Shown piece after piece: positions 6,409 to 8,690 of a DNA stretch of 8,690 bases. The notes below the pieces were generated by a model. The model was not told the DNA's origin. It worked only from the letters and a program-made list of their open reading frames with translations, and did not search any database. How positions within the stretch are numbered: position 1 is the first letter of the stretch; each line of letters starts with the position of its first letter. Both the position numbers and the translations under genes were made by a program. Origin of the DNA: Promethearchaeota archaeon (lineage in GTDB: Archaea; Asgardarchaeota; Lokiarchaeia; Sigynarchaeales; SOKP01); assembly GCA_016839845.1 (NCBI GenBank), contig JAEOTL010000289.1, positions 1 to 8,690 of the forward strand. The letters are read 5' to 3'.

Positions 6409-7125
6409 ATGGCATTGGATGTTAATGGTTGGATTGATGGTATTACAGCCTCTGGAGTTGTGATTTTCGGTCTCATCTTTGGTATATTCTTCTATTACAG
6501 ATCTCGGAAATTAGGGGCTAATTTCCTTGCTCATTTGAGTTTAGCTAACATTTTTGCCGGTCTTATGTTTTTAGGCGTGTTCATAGATTTTTTGTTTGTC
6601 CTTTTCTTGCAAAGAAATATCGTTAACAATGGAATGGTGGCAATTCTTTCTTATATTTGGTTTGCTCCCGTTATTATCACAGCAATGTATATTGGGGCTG
6701 AGTTATTAACACCAAAAATTAAGCGTTATATCCTATTTCTATTTATCGTTATCTCGATCTTTTTCGAAGTCATTATTTTCAGTTTCCCGTTAGAATCCTT
6801 TAATTTTATCCCTGAACCTCCTCTAATACCAAGTAAAAATTTGATCGATTATAATGTCAATTTAATAACAGTCGCAGGAATTGTAATGGGGGGTTTACTA
6901 TTATCAGTTATCGTTTTCTTAGGATTAGGATTCATGATTAAAGGATTAAAATCAACTGGAATTATTCGCAGAAACTTCCTACTGATTTCTATAGGGTCAA
7001 TTTTCTTCTGCATTTTCGGGTTACTTGAGGGATTAACAGTTCCGGGACTTTTAGTAATCCTTGTAAGAGTAGGATACCTCAGCTCATTTTGGTTTATGTA
7101 TTTTGGATTGCAGACTAAAGAATAA
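6409..7125 (+). CDS. Seven-helix integral membrane protein, unknown function
   Basis: The 238-residue protein is almost wholly hydrophobic, with seven likely transmembrane segments: about 13-31, 41-66, 76-100, 106-127, 150-180, 190-210 and 213-235. Basic loops (YRSRKLG after helix 1, TPKIKRY before helix 4, KGLKSTGIIRRN before helix 6) suggest these face the cytosol and the N-terminus faces outside. A polar loop of about 20 residues with several Pro (PEPPLIPSKN) lies outside between helices 4 and 5. There is no extra soluble domain, so it is a membrane domain alone, somewhat like the seven-helix sensor modules of signalling proteins but without an effector. I recognise no catalytic or transport motif. 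It starts at ATG 6409 with an SD. A T7 run follows the stop, and the GTPase gene begins 99 bases later; a functional link to it is only a guess. Confidence 0.8.
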   Translation: MALDVNGWIDGITASGVVIFGLIFGIFFYYRSRKLGANFLAHLSLANIFAGLMFLGVFIDFLFVLFLQRNIVNNGMVAILSYIWFAPVIITAMYIGAELLTPKIKRYILFLFIVISIFFEVIIFSFPLESFNFIPEPPLIPSKNLIDYNVNLITVAGIVMGGLLLSVIVFLGLGFMIKGLKSTGIIRRNFLLISIGSIFFCIFGLLEGLTVPGLLVILVRVGYLSSFWFMYFGLQTKE

Positions 7126-7127
7126 CC

Positions 7128-7134
7128 TTTTTTT
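7128..7134 (+). terminator. U-tract terminator after seven-helix gene
   Basis: Seven T start two bases after the stop codon, with a further T6 at 7147-7153. This is a likely archaeal termination site that separates the gene from the GTPase gene. Confidence 0.4.
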
Positions 7135-7192
7135 ATTTTGACGATTCTTTTTTAAGGAAAAAATTATATAATATGATATAGCGAAAAATTAA

Positions 7193-7199
7193 CTATATA
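7193..7199 (+). promoter_or_regulatory. TATA-like box at leaderless distance from GTPase start
   Basis: CTATATA is centred about 28 bases before ATG 7225, the usual distance between a TATA box and the transcription start in archaea. No SD precedes the ATG, so the mRNA may be leaderless. Confidence 0.4.
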
Positions 7200-7224
7200 G
7201 GATTTACTTTATATCTTTAATATT

Positions 7225-8262
7225 ATGGAAAGTCAAATCATTAAAGGGATTATTTATAGTACTCTCGATGAGGAGATAGGACCTAATTCTAAGGCGTGCA
7301 TTCCTTTAAATTTCCCTCAAATGAATCTTCTTCATGTATGTGTAAAAACTTTTGCTATACTTTCTGGGGAGAGAGGTATCATTCCGGATTCATTAGTTAT
7401 TTTGCCATTCCCTTCTCTAGAGTTGAAAGGTTTAGTGAAATACATACAGTGGGAGGATACTGAAAGACGTGGAAATGTAGGCCACTCAAATATTGCATTG
7501 CTATTTGATGAAGAATCTGATGTCATTTTCTATAAATATATTAAGGAGCTTGCAATACCCTTCAATGACATAGTTCAGAACATCATTTTTTTGGAACAAT
7601 CTAAAGCCTCTAAAGAAGATTTCGTTAATGAATTAATGAACCTTAAAACAGCCATAAATGAATATTTTGAAGAATTTAAAGCTCGAGAATTACAATCTAG
7701 AGTTGAAACGCTTCCAGAACTTAAGGATAGGAGTTTAATTGATTATCAGTTCAAAATAACGGTAGTGGGAGATCCCACCGTTGGGAAGACAAGTTTAATT
7801 TTGAAATATACTGATAATGCATTTAGAAGATCATACGTAAGCACTCTGGGTGTTCATGTTTCAAACAAAGTTTTCAAAACTGAAGATGCGACAATTATTC
7901 AGCTTGTTCTTTGGGATGTGGGTGGTCAAAAGAAATTCGAGCATATGAGAAAACGGTTTTATAAGGGTACAGATGCCGTATTTCTAGTATTTGACTTGAC
8001 AAATCCTGATTCATTTATCAATATAACAACGTGGTATTCCGATATTCAGAAAAAACTGAAAATTGGTGATGACGAGTTAATTGGATTTATCATTGGTAAT
8101 AAAACAGATTTAGCTAACGAGAGAACAATCAAATCTGAAACCGCTGAAAAGTTAGCAGCTACACTCAACCTTAAATATCTTGAAACATCTGCATTATCAG
8201 GTGAAAATGTTGATTTAGCATTTAGCACAATTACAGATATGCTTTTTAAAACACGATTTTAA
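7225..8262 (+). CDS. Ras/Rab-like small GTPase with N-terminal longin-like regulatory domain
   Basis: A 345-residue fusion. Residues 1 to about 125 form an alpha/beta domain (IIKGIIYST, GPN, ILPFPSLELKGLVKYI, SNIALLF, then helices). A helical linker (about 126-170) follows, then a complete GTPase domain (174-345). GTPase motifs are all present: G1 GDPTVGKTS (182-190, Lys188), switch I SYVSTLGV with Thr207, G3 WDVGGQ (230-235, Gln235), G4 NKTD (292-295) and G5 TSAL (321-324). The overall pattern is Rab/Ras-like (F-x-x-SYVST, FDLTNPDSF), but G3 reads DVGGQ as in Arf/Arl proteins. It should bind and hydrolyse GTP. The C-terminus (FKTRF) has no Cys, so no prenyl anchor. The N-terminal domain resembles the longin domain of NPRL2, judged by eye from memory. 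The gene may be leaderless. A related gene starts 163 bases downstream. Confidence 0.9.
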   Translation: MESQIIKGIIYSTLDEEIGPNSKACIPLNFPQMNLLHVCVKTFAILSGERGIIPDSLVILPFPSLELKGLVKYIQWEDTERRGNVGHSNIALLFDEESDVIFYKYIKELAIPFNDIVQNIIFLEQSKASKEDFVNELMNLKTAINEYFEEFKARELQSRVETLPELKDRSLIDYQFKITVVGDPTVGKTSLILKYTDNAFRRSYVSTLGVHVSNKVFKTEDATIIQLVLWDVGGQKKFEHMRKRFYKGTDAVFLVFDLTNPDSFINITTWYSDIQKKLKIGDDELIGFIIGNKTDLANERTIKSETAEKLAATLNLKYLETSALSGENVDLAFSTITDMLFKTRF

Positions 8263-8270
8263 TTTACTTT

Positions 8271-8304
8271 ATTATTTTCGTGAAAGACTTGTTTCACGAA
8301 TAAT
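8271..8304 (+). terminator. Hairpin with T-run after GTPase gene
   Basis: TTCGTGAAA (8277-8285) and TTTCACGAA (8292-8300) form a perfect nine-base-pair stem around GACTTG. ATTA and TAAT extend it past a two-T bulge. It begins nine bases after the stop codon, and a T6 run follows at 8311-8316. It resembles an intrinsic terminator and should separate the two longin-like genes. Confidence 0.5.
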
Positions 8305-8323
8305 TTATCATTTTTTCCCTTAG

Positions 8324-8355
8324 TTGAGAATTTCAAAATTTTTATAATTTCTCAA
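8324..8355. repeat. Small inverted repeat upstream of second longin-like gene
   Basis: TTGAGAA (8324-8330) and TTCTCAA (8349-8355) are complementary over seven bases, separated by an 18-base AT-rich spacer containing TATAAT. They lie 70-100 bases before ATG 8426. This could be an operator flanking a promoter element or a second transcript-end hairpin; it could also be chance. Confidence 0.25.
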
Positions 8356-8425
8356 TCTATTACTTTATAGTAGCACTAAATAATCAATCTTTATCCATTT
8401 TTGTCAAGAAGCTCATTAAGTAATA

Positions 8426-8690
8426 ATGTCAGAAGATATAATCAAGGCAATTGTCTATACTTCGCTAGATGAGAAGGTTGGTCCAAATCCTCTTCTGTGG
8501 TTTCCATTAGATTTATCTGAAGAAGTACGAATGGGAGTAAGCATAAAATCAATCACTATGCTCACCACGGATCAAGGTATTATTCCTAATTCATTAGTAA
8601 TAATGCCCTTCCCCGCATTCAACTTGAAAGGAGTCGTAAAGTATATTGAGAGAAAAGACGACGCCCGTCGAGGTGATGTTGCATTATCTT
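8426..8690 (+). CDS. Partial gene: longin-like domain, paralogue of the upstream GTPase N-terminus
   Basis: ATG 8426 opens a frame of 88 codons that runs off the right edge. The product aligns without gaps to residues 1-88 of the upstream GTPase fusion, with 41 identities. Shared blocks are IIK-x-I-x-Y (5-11), LDE (14-16), GPN (19-21), GIIP-x-SLVI (51-59), PFP (61-63), LKG (67-69), VKYI (71-74) and RRG (81-83). The tandem position and similarity show an adjacent duplication. Whether a GTPase domain follows cannot be seen; it is likely if the duplication included the whole gene. No SD is evident before the ATG. A TATA-like TTTATAG at 8364-8370 would give a leader of about 30 bases. Codon use and base composition look like those of the neighbours. 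Confidence 0.85.
   Translation, partial: MSEDIIKAIVYTSLDEKVGPNPLLWFPLDLSEEVRMGVSIKSITMLTTDQGIIPNSLVIMPFPAFNLKGVVKYIERKDDARRGDVALS

Noticed and set aside
7163..7180. TTATATAATATGATATA as the GTPase promoter
   Set aside because: It is TATA-like but about 50-60 bases from the ATG. The box at 7193-7199 fits leaderless spacing better, although this one cannot be excluded.
7332..7526. Minus-strand open frames at 7332-7526 and 8046-8228
   Set aside because: Both are antisense to the regulatory-domain/GTPase fusion, short, and without sensible products or start signals.
1..8690. CRISPR array, insertion sequence, integrase or prophage signs
   Set aside because: There are no regularly spaced repeats, no transposase or recombinase genes and no repeat of the tRNA 3' end. 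The window looks like ordinary chromosomal sequence.

Overview
The window most likely comes from an Asgard archaeon, close to Lokiarchaeia in style. It is AT-rich and carries archaeal information-processing genes: a TATA-box binding protein (TBP), a UPF0147 protein and a tRNA-Pro(CGG) with no encoded CCA. Several Shine-Dalgarno (SD) sites match the archaeal 16S 3' end, and U-tracts follow many stops. The right end adds a Ras/Rab-like small GTPase fused to an N-terminal regulatory domain, the sort of eukaryotic-signature gene Asgard genomes carry in many copies. The assignment rests on gene content only; no taxonomic search was possible.

Layout. Positions 1-417 hold two small minus-strand membrane-protein genes, the second running off the left edge. 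A divergent intergenic region (418-650) with two outward-facing copies of an 11-base element separates them from the plus-strand genes. These are, in order: TBP (651-1250); a YkgJ/CxxCxxCC-type cysteine-cluster protein with an acidic N-terminus and a His-rich tail (1360-2145); a macro-domain protein (2229-2747); an oversized phosphoenolpyruvate synthase (2855-5767); a UPF0147 protein (5863-6138); tRNA-Pro (6232-6305); a seven-helix membrane protein (6409-7125); a regulatory-domain/GTPase fusion (7225-8262); and the start of a second gene with the same N-terminal domain (8426 to the right edge).

Most plus-strand genes seem to be transcribed separately. Gaps of roughly 80-165 bases, often with a T-run or a hairpin just after the stop, separate them, so this is a row of single genes rather than one operon. 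Several have an SD site (1360, 2229, 5863, 6409); the GTPase gene at 7225 instead has a TATA-like box at leaderless distance. No gap without a gene exceeds about 235 bases.

The most interesting part is the right end. Two tandem genes share a domain that is 41/88 identical without gaps. In the first it precedes a complete GTPase. Its pattern resembles the longin domain of NPRL2/FLCN-type regulators of Rag GTPases, suggesting a GTPase that carries its regulator in cis. Other points are a TBP with a one-residue insertion in its second repeat, a cysteine-cluster protein lacking one canonical Cys but gaining a metal-binding-like tail, and a PEP synthase with a helical C-terminal extension of about 105 residues.
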